Source: Heliomarina sp018223035 (GTDB lineage: Bacteria; Pseudomonadota; Alphaproteobacteria; Rhodobacterales; Rhodobacteraceae). Taken from it: 64,000 bases of DNA. Each line of letters starts with the position of its first letter. Within the stretch, counting starts at the first letter, position 1. A program made the translations under genes and the position numbers. Below, piece by piece: positions 53,135 through 61,439 of the stretch. The stretch is taken from assembly GCA_018223035.1 (NCBI GenBank), contig JAAEZD010000017.1:1-64000 (forward strand). Direction: 5' to 3'. The notes below the pieces were generated by a model that was given only the letters and a program-made list of their open reading frames with translations, ran no database searches and was not told the DNA's origin.

Positions 53135-54196
53135 CTAGGAATCACGCCACAAATTATAGGCTTTCCGCATGACGGTCGGAAGATCGGACGGCCGAAAAAG
53201 ATCTTTTGGCAGGAATTCTCCGGTATCTGGAAGCTGATTCTGCGTCACCTTTGCGTGTCGGACCGACAGGATCAGGTGAAAATGGGTAAAGGTGTGCCGC
53301 ACCTCGCCCGGCAGGGTTTGCCAATCTGCGGTTACGGGAGGCTGCTCGGCGGGGGAGTCGCCCCAGTCGGAGCCGGGCCAGCCGAGCATGCCACCGAGCA
53401 GACCCTTTTCAGGGCGGCGTTCAAGCAGAACGGCACCGTCATCGCGTTCGACGAGGTAGATGATACCATAGCGCGTCGGCTTGGGTTTCTTCGGCGCTTT
53501 GCGGGGCAGTTCGGGCGCGGTGCCTGCGGCGCGGGCAAGGCAGGGGTCACGCAAAGGGCAGATACCGCAGGCCGGGGATTTCGGCGTGCAGATCGTGGCG
53601 CCCAGGTCCATGACGGCCTGCGCATAATCGCCGGGGCGCCGGTCGGGCGTCTGCACGGCTGTCAGCCGCGCGAGTTCGGGTTTGACCGTGGGGAGCGGCG
53701 TGTGGATGTCGTATATCCGGGCCATGACCCGTTCGACATTGCCATCCATGACCGGTTCGGGCCTGTCAAAGGCGATGGCGGCGATTGCGGCCGCCGTATA
53801 GGGGCCGATGCCGGGCAGGGCGAGGAGATCGGCGCGTTCCTCTGGGAATTGCCCGTTGTATTCTTTCGTGACGACACGGGCACATTTCAGCAGGTTCCGC
53901 GCCCGGGCGTAATACCCAAGCCCGGCCCATTCCCCCATGACATCGCCATCCGCGGCTGCTGCCAGATCCGAAATATGCGGCCAGCGCGTGGTGAAACGCT
54001 CGAAATAGGCTTTGACCGTGGCGACCGTGGTCTGCTGCAGCATGATCTCGGAGAGCCAGATGCGATAGGGGTCGGGCTGGATGCCCGCAGCCCGTGCCGC
54101 AGGTCCGACACGCCAAGGCAGATCGCGGGCGTGAACATCGTACCACGCAAGCAATTCGGGCGCGATGAAACAAATCCGGCCGTTTTCGTCACGCAA
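53135..54196 (-). CDS. mutY: A/G-specific adenine DNA glycosylase
   Basis: MutY removes adenine mispaired with 8-oxoguanine. The 353-aa enzyme has the N-terminal catalytic region (LSEIMLQQTTV), helix-hairpin-helix LLALPGIGPYTAAAI with the catalytic aspartate, the [4Fe-4S] loop C-x6-C-x2-C-x5-C (CTPKSPACGICPLRDPC) and a C-terminal NUDIX-like 8-oxoG recognition domain (GLLGGMLGWPGS). It is divergent from the DUF721 gene. Confidence 0.97.
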   Translation of the reverse strand: MRDENGRICFIAPELLAWYDVHARDLPWRVGPAARAAGIQPDPYRIWLSEIMLQQTTVATVKAYFERFTTRWPHISDLAAAADGDVMGEWAGLGYYARARNLLKCARVVTKEYNGQFPEERADLLALPGIGPYTAAAIAAIAFDRPEPVMDGNVERVMARIYDIHTPLPTVKPELARLTAVQTPDRRPGDYAQAVMDLGATICTPKSPACGICPLRDPCLARAAGTAPELPRKAPKKPKPTRYGIIYLVERDDGAVLLERRPEKGLLGGMLGWPGSDWGDSPAEQPPVTADWQTLPGEVRHTFTHFHLILSVRHAKVTQNQLPDTGEFLPKDLFRPSDLPTVMRKAYNLWRDS

Positions 54197-54275
54197 TCTT
54201 TATGCCCCCTGCGGTGTGGTTTCTCTGGTGCCTGCCCGGCAGAGGTTTACACTAGCGCCGATGCGAACGGAAACC

Positions 54276-54788
54276 ATGTCGATGAACAAAAGAAACTCTA
54301 CGACACGCGGGTTCAAACGAACCGCAAGCGTTCTGGACGACCAGATCCGCCGTGCGGGCGAAAGCCGCGGGTTCGCCGTCTCGCGGGTACTGACCCACTG
54401 GGCCGAGATTGCGGGTGCCGATATCGCCGAGATCGCCCGGCCGGTGAACATCGGCTATGGGCGTGGCGGGTTCGGCGCAACATTGACGGTTCTGACGACA
54501 GGCGCGCAGGCGCCTATGCTCGAGATGCAGAAAGACAAGCTGCGCGACCGGGTGAACGCCGCCTATGGCTATAACGCGATATCGCGGGTGCGGATCACCC
54601 AGACCGCGCCGACCGGGTTTGCCGAGGGACAGGCGCAGTTTGCCGCCCCCAAGCCTGCCTCGAAACCTGAACCGGCGCCGGAAGCGGTGGCCGCCGTGCA
54701 CGAGGCCGTGACGCCCGTGCAGAATGACGATCTGCGCGCCGCACTTGAACGTCTGGGCCGCAACGTACTAATCAAATCAAAACGTTAA
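54276..54788 (+). CDS. DUF721 (DciA-like) protein
   Basis: A 170-aa basic protein with the DUF721 core (VLTHWAEIAGADIAEIARPV) and a low-complexity C-terminal extension. DciA proteins of this family load the replicative helicase in bacteria that lack DnaC. The gene is typically found near mutY in this group, as here. ATG 54276 is preceded by ACGGAAA; ATG 54261 and ATG 54282 are alternatives. Its stop is 12 bp before the DsbA-like gene. Confidence 0.82.
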   Translation: MSMNKRNSTTRGFKRTASVLDDQIRRAGESRGFAVSRVLTHWAEIAGADIAEIARPVNIGYGRGGFGATLTVLTTGAQAPMLEMQKDKLRDRVNAAYGYNAISRVRITQTAPTGFAEGQAQFAAPKPASKPEPAPEAVAAVHEAVTPVQNDDLRAALERLGRNVLIKSKR

Positions 54789-54800
54789 GAAAGGAATGAC

Positions 54801-55478
54801 ATGACCCGTCTTGTCGCACTTCTTTGTGCCGTGATGGCTGTCGGTATCGGTGGCTATTTCGTGCTGGGCACTTCCGGTACGAACACAACCCAAATTTCGC
54901 CCTTTGTCAGCGCTGCAAATGCGCAGGACAGCAGCGAGATCGATATCTCGACCGTTGAGGAAATGACTCTTGGGGCCGAGGACGCTCCGGTGACGATGAT
55001 CGAATACGCGTCTTTCACCTGCCCGCATTGCGCGAGTTTCCACCAGAATATCTTTAAGGATATCAAGAAGAACTACATCGACACCGGAAAGGTCAAACTG
55101 GTCTACCGCGAGGTCTATTTCGACAAGTACGGTCTTTGGGCATCACTGATCGCGCGTTGCGGCGGACCCGAGAAATTCTTTGGCATCGCCGACCTGATGT
55201 ACAAGTCGCAGGCTGAGTGGGTACGTGCCGGTGGTGCGCCCGAGATCGCGGGCGAGCTGCGCAAGATCGCGCGTTTGGCCGGTGTCGACAAGGAAACGCT
55301 GGACCAGTGCCTGTCTGATGGCCAGCAGGCGCAGAAGATGGTTGCTTGGTATCAGCATAATGCCGAGGCCGACGATATCACCGGCACGCCGAGCTTTATC
55401 CTGAACGGTCAGAAAATCGCCAACCAGGGCTCTTACGAGGCATTCGCCAAGCTGATCGACGCAGAGCTGGAGAAGTAA
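54801..55478 (+). CDS. DsbA-like exported thiol oxidoreductase
   Basis: A 225-aa protein with an N-terminal signal or anchor segment (about 4-24), then a thioredoxin-fold DsbA domain with CPHC active site and cis-Pro (GTPSF). It introduces or isomerises disulfides in the periplasm. AAAGGA precedes ATG 54801. It overlaps the CoA-transferase gene by one base. Confidence 0.9.
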   Translation: MTRLVALLCAVMAVGIGGYFVLGTSGTNTTQISPFVSAANAQDSSEIDISTVEEMTLGAEDAPVTMIEYASFTCPHCASFHQNIFKDIKKNYIDTGKVKLVYREVYFDKYGLWASLIARCGGPEKFFGIADLMYKSQAEWVRAGGAPEIAGELRKIARLAGVDKETLDQCLSDGQQAQKMVAWYQHNAEADDITGTPSFILNGQKIANQGSYEAFAKLIDAELEK

Positions 55479-56590
55479 TGTCTGCACCACTTGCTGGACT
55501 GAAAGTCATTGAACTTGCTCGGATTCTGGCCGGCCCCTGGGCCGGTCAGACTCTGTCTGACCTCGGTGCTGAGGTTATCAAGATCGAATCCCCCAACGGC
55601 GACGATACCCGTGCCTGGGGTCCGCCATTCGTAACCCGGGACGAGGATGTCTCTGCCTCGTATTTCCATTCCGCCAATCGCGGCAAGGCGTCGGTCACTG
55701 TCGACTTCTCGAAGCCGGAAGGTCAGGAGAAGATCCGCGAAATGATCAAGGATGCGGATATCCTGATCGAGAATTTCAAAGTGGGCGGTCTGGCGAAATA
55801 CGGTCTCGACTATGACAGTCTGGCCGAAATCAATCCGCGCTTGATCTATTGCTCGATCACCGGCTTTGGCCAGACGGGGCCCTATTCGCATCGCGCGGGC
55901 TATGATTTTATCATTCAGGGCATGTCGGGTCTGATGTCGATCACCGGCGACCCGGAGGGGCAGCCGCAGAAAGCAGGTGTGGCGATTACCGATATCTTCA
56001 CAGGGGTCTATTCGGTGACAGGTATTCTTGCCGCCCTGCATCAGCGTGAAAAGACCGGGCGTGGCCAGCACATAGATATGGCGCTTCTGGACGTGGCGGT
56101 TGCCGTCACCGCGAACCAGGCGATGAACTACCTGACGACAGGTGTCGCGCCGGGCCGTATGGGCAACGCGCATATGAACCTGACCCCCTACGAGGTGTTC
56201 GACTGCTCCGACGGTTATATCATCATCGCCACAGGCAATGACGGGCAGTACCAGCGTCTGTGTCGTCTTCTGGGGCTGGATGACATGGCCGAAGCGCCGG
56301 ATTTCCTGCACAACAAGGATCGCATCGCAAACCGTCGTGTCATGATCGCACGGCTGAACGGGGCGACAGCAGGTTGGACCAAGGAAGATCTGCTGAAAGG
56401 GTGTGAATCACAAGGCGTTCCTGCAGGGCCGATCAATGATCTGGCCGAGGTCATGGCCGATCCGCAGGTGGTTGCCCGGAAGATGCAGATCGAACTCGAC
56501 GGTGTGCCGGGCGTGCGTTCGCCATTCCGTTTTTCTGATGCGGAACTGGCGCTGACGCGACCGGGGCCGAAACTGGGCGAAGATGACTGA
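55478..56590 (+). CDS. CaiB/BaiF family (type III) CoA-transferase
   Basis: A 370-aa family III CoA-transferase with the N-terminal LAGPWAGQTLSDLGAEVIK motif, RGKASV, and the conserved aspartate in HIDMALLDVAV that carries the acyl group. The acyl substrate is unknown. It starts on the last base of the DsbA-like gene and ends before a terminator shared with lpxK. Confidence 0.9.
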   Translation: MSAPLAGLKVIELARILAGPWAGQTLSDLGAEVIKIESPNGDDTRAWGPPFVTRDEDVSASYFHSANRGKASVTVDFSKPEGQEKIREMIKDADILIENFKVGGLAKYGLDYDSLAEINPRLIYCSITGFGQTGPYSHRAGYDFIIQGMSGLMSITGDPEGQPQKAGVAITDIFTGVYSVTGILAALHQREKTGRGQHIDMALLDVAVAVTANQAMNYLTTGVAPGRMGNAHMNLTPYEVFDCSDGYIIIATGNDGQYQRLCRLLGLDDMAEAPDFLHNKDRIANRRVMIARLNGATAGWTKEDLLKGCESQGVPAGPINDLAEVMADPQVVARKMQIELDGVPGVRSPFRFSDAELALTRPGPKLGEDD

Positions 56591-56599
56591 TTGCTGAGA

Positions 56600-56622
56600 G
56601 CGGGGCCTTTGGCCCCGTTTTC
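56600..56622. terminator. Terminator between converging CoA-transferase and lpxK
   Basis: CGGGGCC-TTT-GGCCCCG, a seven-pair stem followed by TTTTC on the plus strand. It lies 10 bp after the CoA-transferase stop and just beyond the lpxK stop. Confidence 0.88.
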
Positions 56623-56629
56623 ATTCGGC

Positions 56630-57625
56630 CTATGGCGTGGGAGCGGTCTTGCGCAGCTTTTCTTCGAGTATCTCGCCGTCGATCTTCAGTCGCACGGGCA
56701 GGGTGATCACCTTGCTGCGAAACGAAGCGGGCAGGCGCGCAGCGTCCTTTTCCGTCGTGACAAGTTGGGCGTTGCGATAGAACGCCTCTTTCTCAAGGCG
56801 CGTCAGCAGAGCGGTGGTCAGAGGCTGATGATCGTCGAGCGATTCAGCGCGGATCAGATCGGCGCCGAGACCGCGGAGGGTGGCAAAGAATTTTTCCGGG
56901 TGGCCAATACCGGCAAAGGCAAGAACACGGGCATCGGACCAGTCCATGCCCGTCTGTAGCGGCTCGAGCACGCCGGTTGCATGGGGCAGCTTGATCTGGT
57001 CTCGCCATTGATCTGCAAAGGTCGTCTGTTTGTCTGCGGGGCCGATGGACAGAAGCACATCGGCTCGGGCAAGTCCGATATCTACCGGTTCGCGCAGGGG
57101 GCCGGCGGGCAGGCAACGCCCGTTGCCAAAACCCGTCGACGCATCGACCACGACGACGGAAAGATCCTTTGCCACTGATGGGTTCTGAAAGCCGTCGTCC
57201 AGAAGGATCACGGTTGCGCCGGCCCCGGCGGCGGCGCGTACCCCAGCGGCGCGATCGCGTGAGACCCAGACTTCGGCAAAGGCCGAGAGCAGCAGCGGTT
57301 CGTCCCCGGTTTCCTCGGCTTTGTGTTCGACCGGGATGACGCGGACAGGGCCGGTAAGAGAGCCGCCATAACCTCGGCTGACCACATGCGGTTCATGTCC
57401 CATCCGCCGCAGGGTTTCGACGAGCCAGATGACGGTGGGCGTTTTGCCGGTGCCGCCCGCGTTCAGATTGCCGACGCAGATAACCGGGACGGACGCGCGA
57501 AATGGTGTTCCCTGTTTCAGGCGTCTTGCCGTTGCTGCCGCATAGAGATGGCCCAGCGGAGAGAGCAGGCGCGCCCGCCAATCGGGACTGTCGGGCGAGG
57601 TGTTCCAGAAGTCAGGGGCGCGCAT
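56630..57625 (-). CDS. lpxK: Tetraacyldisaccharide 4'-kinase
   Basis: LpxK phosphorylates the 4' position of the lipid A precursor. The 331-aa protein has an N-terminal hydrophobic region and the Walker A-like GNLNAGGTGKTP (52-63), SRGYGG, ILLDDGFQ with the catalytic aspartate and the C-terminal TTEKDAARLP. It overlaps the waaA-like gene by 14 bases at the end of pmbA-cysQ-DUF4170-waaA-lpxK. Confidence 0.96.
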   Translation of the reverse strand: MRAPDFWNTSPDSPDWRARLLSPLGHLYAAATARRLKQGTPFRASVPVICVGNLNAGGTGKTPTVIWLVETLRRMGHEPHVVSRGYGGSLTGPVRVIPVEHKAEETGDEPLLLSAFAEVWVSRDRAAGVRAAAGAGATVILLDDGFQNPSVAKDLSVVVVDASTGFGNGRCLPAGPLREPVDIGLARADVLLSIGPADKQTTFADQWRDQIKLPHATGVLEPLQTGMDWSDARVLAFAGIGHPEKFFATLRGLGADLIRAESLDDHQPLTTALLTRLEKEAFYRNAQLVTTEKDAARLPASFRSKVITLPVRLKIDGEILEEKLRKTAPTP

Positions 57626-58856
57626 GTGCGGCGGCCTTCTGGTCGAGCCTATCGAGGATCTGTTCGATCAGCCCGTCGGTGAGTGCGGCGCTTTCGGTCA
57701 CGACCTCCCATCCCGCAAGCGCCATCGCGGCGGAATGATCGGGGGCGATGAGGTGGATCAGCGCGGCGGCAAGGCTTTCGCCATCGTTTACGGTGCGCGC
57801 GGCACCTGCTGCGGAAAGGCGCGAATAGCTGTCGATATGGGCGCTGACATTGGGGCCGTAAATTATGGCCGACCCAAGCGCTGCCGCATTCAGCGGGCTG
57901 ATACCGCGCGCGTCTTTTTCCAGAGAGCAGGCGAGAAAGGCCAGGGGAGCCACCCGGTACCAGAGGCCAAGATCTGCGGTGTCGGAACATATGATGATCT
58001 GGACATTGTCCTCGATGGGCTCGCCCTTGTCCCAGTCGGCGTATCGCAGTTGGCGCGCGGTGACCTTGGCCTTGAGCACCTCCAGATCGTTGCGATCCGC
58101 CAGTGTCAGGATCAGGAGCAGACGGTGCGCCAGCCGCATCGCAGTACGATGCGCGGTCAGCACCATGTCGATTTCGGAACCCAATACCTTGACGCCAAGC
58201 CAGACCGGGCGGCCACCCAGATCGTTCATGACATCGTCCATATCTTGGGAAAGGCAGTCCGGCGGCAAGGCGCTGGGGCGCAGGCGCGGGGCGACGGAGA
58301 GCTTGTCGGCCGTTATCCCAAGTCGCCTGATCGCGTGCAGCGTGGAGTCGTTGTTCACGACGATCTTGTCGAAGAAATCGAGCGTTGTCCGCGCCAGCGT
58401 GGGAATCCAGCTGCGTCGGTGGGGCTGCATATCTGCTTCGCTCACATCGCAGAGAAGCATCGGGATGCCACGTTCCGATGCGCAGTTCACGAGGTTGATC
58501 ATGAACCGTCCGCCTGCCCAGAGACAGACATCGGGCAGCCAGTGGTCGATAAAGGGCCGTCCGCCGGATGGATGATCGGATTCGAGGCCAAACACCCAGT
58601 CGACACCGTCCGGCGGCCCGTCGGGCGACGGATGTTCCATCGCGGCACGGTCAAAAGTCACAAGAACGTGGATGTCGGGCCGTTGCTGGCGCATGCGAGC
58701 CGCAATGTCGCCGAGGGCGTCGAAACGCATGTGGTCCGTCGCATGCATCCAGACAAGTTCGCCCGTAGGGCGAGGCGGGAATTGCCACTGGGCGAGGCCA
58801 GCCTGACTACGCCGCGAAAGCGCCCGATAGGCCGCAAGACCCAGTGATTTTGCCAA
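57612..58856 (-). CDS. waaA: WaaA-like GT30 Kdo transferase, divergent
   Basis: WaaA joins Kdo sugars to lipid A. The 414-aa protein has the GT30 two-domain layout and family patches including LLCDVSEADM and a C-terminal GPNVSAHIDSY. It diverges at the catalytic motif: where the family has an H-A-x-S-x-G-E stretch, this one reads HATDHMRFDA, so the usual catalytic glutamate is absent. It could be a paralogue with another function. The symbol is used for the family; activity is doubtful. Confidence 0.75.
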   Translation of the reverse strand: MAKSLGLAAYRALSRRSQAGLAQWQFPPRPTGELVWMHATDHMRFDALGDIAARMRQQRPDIHVLVTFDRAAMEHPSPDGPPDGVDWVFGLESDHPSGGRPFIDHWLPDVCLWAGGRFMINLVNCASERGIPMLLCDVSEADMQPHRRSWIPTLARTTLDFFDKIVVNNDSTLHAIRRLGITADKLSVAPRLRPSALPPDCLSQDMDDVMNDLGGRPVWLGVKVLGSEIDMVLTAHRTAMRLAHRLLLILTLADRNDLEVLKAKVTARQLRYADWDKGEPIEDNVQIIICSDTADLGLWYRVAPLAFLACSLEKDARGISPLNAAALGSAIIYGPNVSAHIDSYSRLSAAGAARTVNDGESLAAALIHLIAPDHSAAMALAGWEVVTESAALTDGLIEQILDRLDQKAAAHARP

Positions 58857-58859
58857 GGC

Positions 58860-59102
58860 TCAGCTCAGCTCTTCGGTCGGCGAGGCCTGAGCCTCTTCGT
58901 CCCGCAAGCGGTGGATATGAGCGATGAAATAGCGCATGTGGGCATTGTCCACTGTGCGCTGGGCTTCGGATTTCCAGGCGTTGAAGGCGGTTTCGTAGTT
59001 CGGGAACATGCCAACGATGTGAATGTCGTCGACGTTCTTGAACTTGTTTTTCTGGGGGTCGACCAACTCGCCTCCAAAAACCAGGTGAAGTCGCTGAACC
59101 AT
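58860..59102 (-). CDS. DUF4170 protein
   Basis: An 80-aa protein matching DUF4170, with the core VQRLHLVFGGELVDP, VGMFPNYETAFNAWKS and a short C-terminal helix. The family is common in alphaproteobacteria near LPS genes and its function is unknown. ATG 59102 has AAGGGAT upstream. It sits between cysQ and waaA in the operon. Confidence 0.85.
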   Translation of the reverse strand: MVQRLHLVFGGELVDPQKNKFKNVDDIHIVGMFPNYETAFNAWKSEAQRTVDNAHMRYFIAHIHRLRDEEAQASPTEELS

Positions 59103-59164
59103 CTGGAATCCCTTCGATTTGTACGCGATGCATCGCGGCGAAACTACGGTACTGACGAAATGCG

Positions 59165-59968
59165 TCAAGCCCGCGGGATGTCGCGGCGATCCTGTTTGAG
59201 CGATGTTGCGATCTGTTCGTGAATTGACCGGCCCGCCGCGATCAGGCCGTTCTGCATCGGGTGCGCGTTGTTGAACTGCAGGGTGCCGCCAGTCCGGTCG
59301 GTGCAAACAGCGCCGGCCTCACGCAGGATCAGGTCACCTGCGGCGATATCCCATTCCCAGCAGGGGCGCAGGGTCAGCATGCCATCGAACCGGCCTTCGG
59401 CCACCAGCGCCATCCGATAGGCCAGCGAGGGGCGATAGACCCGGCGGAACTCGGGAGAGGTATCCCCGGCCCAGTGGGAGGCGTTGAGAACCGGCCCGGC
59501 GGCAAGGATTTCCGCGCGGGAGAGGTCGCTGGATTCCTTTGGGCCGATGGGCTTTCCGTTCAGGAACGCGCCTTGGCCGAGCGAGGCCGAGTAGAGAAGG
59601 TCGCGCTTTGGCAGGTAGATTACGCCCGCGACAACAACGCCCTGATCTACAATAGCCAGCGCGTGCGCCCATGTGTCAGAGCCGTCGACAAAGCTGCGCG
59701 TGCCGTCGATCGGGTCGACGATGAAGACCTTGTCGCGGGACAGGCGGGCATCGTCGTCTTCGGTTTCCTCGGAGAGCCAGCCATAGCCGGGGCGGGCCGA
59801 TTGCAACCTGTCGGCGAGAAGGTCGTTGACCGCCAGATCGGCCTCGGTCACGGGTCCGGCGTCATCGGGCTTTTCCCATTTCTTCGCGGTTTTGCCGCTG
59901 TAGGTCAGGGCAACTTCCCCGGCGGCGCGGGCAGAGTCGATCAGCAGGTCGAGATCAGCTGCCTGCAA
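59165..59968 (-). CDS. cysQ: 3'(2'),5'-bisphosphate nucleotidase (CysQ)
   Basis: CysQ hydrolyses adenosine 3',5'-bisphosphate formed in sulfate assimilation. The 267-aa protein belongs to the inositol monophosphatase superfamily: LSEETEDDD, the metal-binding DPIDGTRSFV and WEWDIAAGDLI. Related inositol phosphatases have similar motifs, so specificity is judged mainly from this close match. Its start overlaps the pmbA stop by 14 bases. Confidence 0.87.
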   Translation of the reverse strand: MQAADLDLLIDSARAAGEVALTYSGKTAKKWEKPDDAGPVTEADLAVNDLLADRLQSARPGYGWLSEETEDDDARLSRDKVFIVDPIDGTRSFVDGSDTWAHALAIVDQGVVVAGVIYLPKRDLLYSASLGQGAFLNGKPIGPKESSDLSRAEILAAGPVLNASHWAGDTSPEFRRVYRPSLAYRMALVAEGRFDGMLTLRPCWEWDIAAGDLILREAGAVCTDRTGGTLQFNNAHPMQNGLIAAGRSIHEQIATSLKQDRRDIPRA

Positions 59969-61301
59969 GTGTCATCCCCTCGACCAGCAGCGATGGGACA
60001 ACGCGGCTGAGATAGGTGCGGGCATCATCGGCCGGGACGATCCGGCGCAGCATATCATGCAGGTTTCCGGCGATGGTGATTTCATTCACCGGGTAGGCGA
60101 TTTCGCCGTTTTCCACCCAGAACCCCGATGCACCACGGGAATAGTCGCCGGTATTGGCGTTTATCGTACTGCCGATCATTGACGTTACGAGCAGCCCGGT
60201 CCCCATATCTCGAATCAGATCGTCGCGGGTCTTTTCGCCCTGGGTCAGTTCGATGTTCCAGTTGACTGGAGATGGCGCGGAAGAAGTGCCACGCGCGGCA
60301 TTTGCTGTCGACTCCATGCCAAGCTTGCGGCCGCGCGACAGGTCGAGCGTCCACCCGGTCAGGATGCCGTTTTCAACGATGGAACGTTTGCGCGTTGGCA
60401 GACCTTCGCTGTCGAAGGGGCGCGAGCCGCCGATGCGGGGGCGGTGGGGGTCCTCGATAATCGAGAGATGTTCGGGCAGAACCTGCTCGCCCAGCTTGCC
60501 GATCAGCCATGAAGAACCGCGGGCAACCGCAGCGCCATTTGCTGCGGACAGAAGATGTCCGATCAGCGACGATGAAATCCGTTCATCGAAGAGTACCGGG
60601 TAGCTGCCGGTGGCCGGTTTGCGTGCGCCCAGCCGTTCGACCGCGCGCTCACCGGCGCGTGTGCCGATTTCTTCCGGGCTGCGGAGGTCGGATTGAAAGA
60701 TGCGGTGATCGCCGTCGACGTCGCGTTCCATCCCGGTGCCGCTGCCGGAAATCGCTTCGGCATAGAGCGAGCGGCTGGTGCGGGCGTATCCGCCAGCGAA
60801 ACCGTTGGTGCAGGTCATGAAAAATTGCTGGGCGCCGTAGGCCGCGCTTGCCGAACTTACCTGCGACACGCCATCAACGGCCAGCGCGGCAGCTTCTGCC
60901 CGCAGGGCGTCCTTTTCGAGCGTTTCGGGGTCTGGTTCGGCGGATGGATCGGCAAGTTCCAGCGCCTCGATATCCCATTTCGTGGCCAGTTGCTCGGGGG
61001 CGGCCTGCCCGCAATAGGGGTCCTCGGGCGCTTCGCGAGCCATCGCAACGGCGCGTTCGGCCATTTCCGAGATGGTACGCGCGGAAACATCCGATGCTGA
61101 CACCACAGCCTGGCGCTGGCCCAGCAGCACGCGCAGACCCAGATCCGTTCCCTCGGCGCGTTCCGCATGTTCCAGCCGACCTTCGCGCACGTCGATCGAA
61201 ACCGATGTCCCGCGCACGGCCAGTCCGTCGGCTGCGTCGGCCCCGGCTTTGCGAGCGGCGGAAATCAGGTCATTGGTCAGCTGTTCCAGCGATTGCGTCA
61301 T
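59955..61301 (-). CDS. pmbA: PmbA/TldE-type metallopeptidase-family protein
   Basis: The 448-aa protein is the PmbA (TldE) partner of TldD: together they cleave small peptides, for example in microcin maturation and CcdA antitoxin turnover. It has the family features GLRVLLGQRQAVVSASD, a large beta-rich domain and GASGFWVENGEIAYPV near the end, and no HExxxH metal motif, as expected for this subunit. It opens the operon with cysQ, DUF4170, waaA and lpxK. Confidence 0.9.
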   Translation of the reverse strand: MTQSLEQLTNDLISAARKAGADAADGLAVRGTSVSIDVREGRLEHAERAEGTDLGLRVLLGQRQAVVSASDVSARTISEMAERAVAMAREAPEDPYCGQAAPEQLATKWDIEALELADPSAEPDPETLEKDALRAEAAALAVDGVSQVSSASAAYGAQQFFMTCTNGFAGGYARTSRSLYAEAISGSGTGMERDVDGDHRIFQSDLRSPEEIGTRAGERAVERLGARKPATGSYPVLFDERISSSLIGHLLSAANGAAVARGSSWLIGKLGEQVLPEHLSIIEDPHRPRIGGSRPFDSEGLPTRKRSIVENGILTGWTLDLSRGRKLGMESTANAARGTSSAPSPVNWNIELTQGEKTRDDLIRDMGTGLLVTSMIGSTINANTGDYSRGASGFWVENGEIAYPVNEITIAGNLHDMLRRIVPADDARTYLSRVVPSLLVEGMTLAGS

Positions 61302-61374
61302 GCTTGGTCCCGGTCAGTTGTGCTACCCGCCGGAGGTAGACCCGGCAGGTCTTGCTCGCAAGGGGGCAAATTGA

Positions 61375-61399
61375 AAGGGCCGCAGCTTGGCGGCCCCTT
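61375..61399 (-). terminator. Hairpin terminator after DUF2125 gene
   Basis: AAGGGCCGC pairs with GCGGCCCCTT across a short loop, with one bulged C. It is 40 bp past the DUF2125 stop on the minus strand, with TTTCAATTT following. Confidence 0.7.
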
Positions 61400-61439
61400 G
61401 GAATTTTTGATCGTGAGTGCCGCCTAGGGCGGGCGGAAA

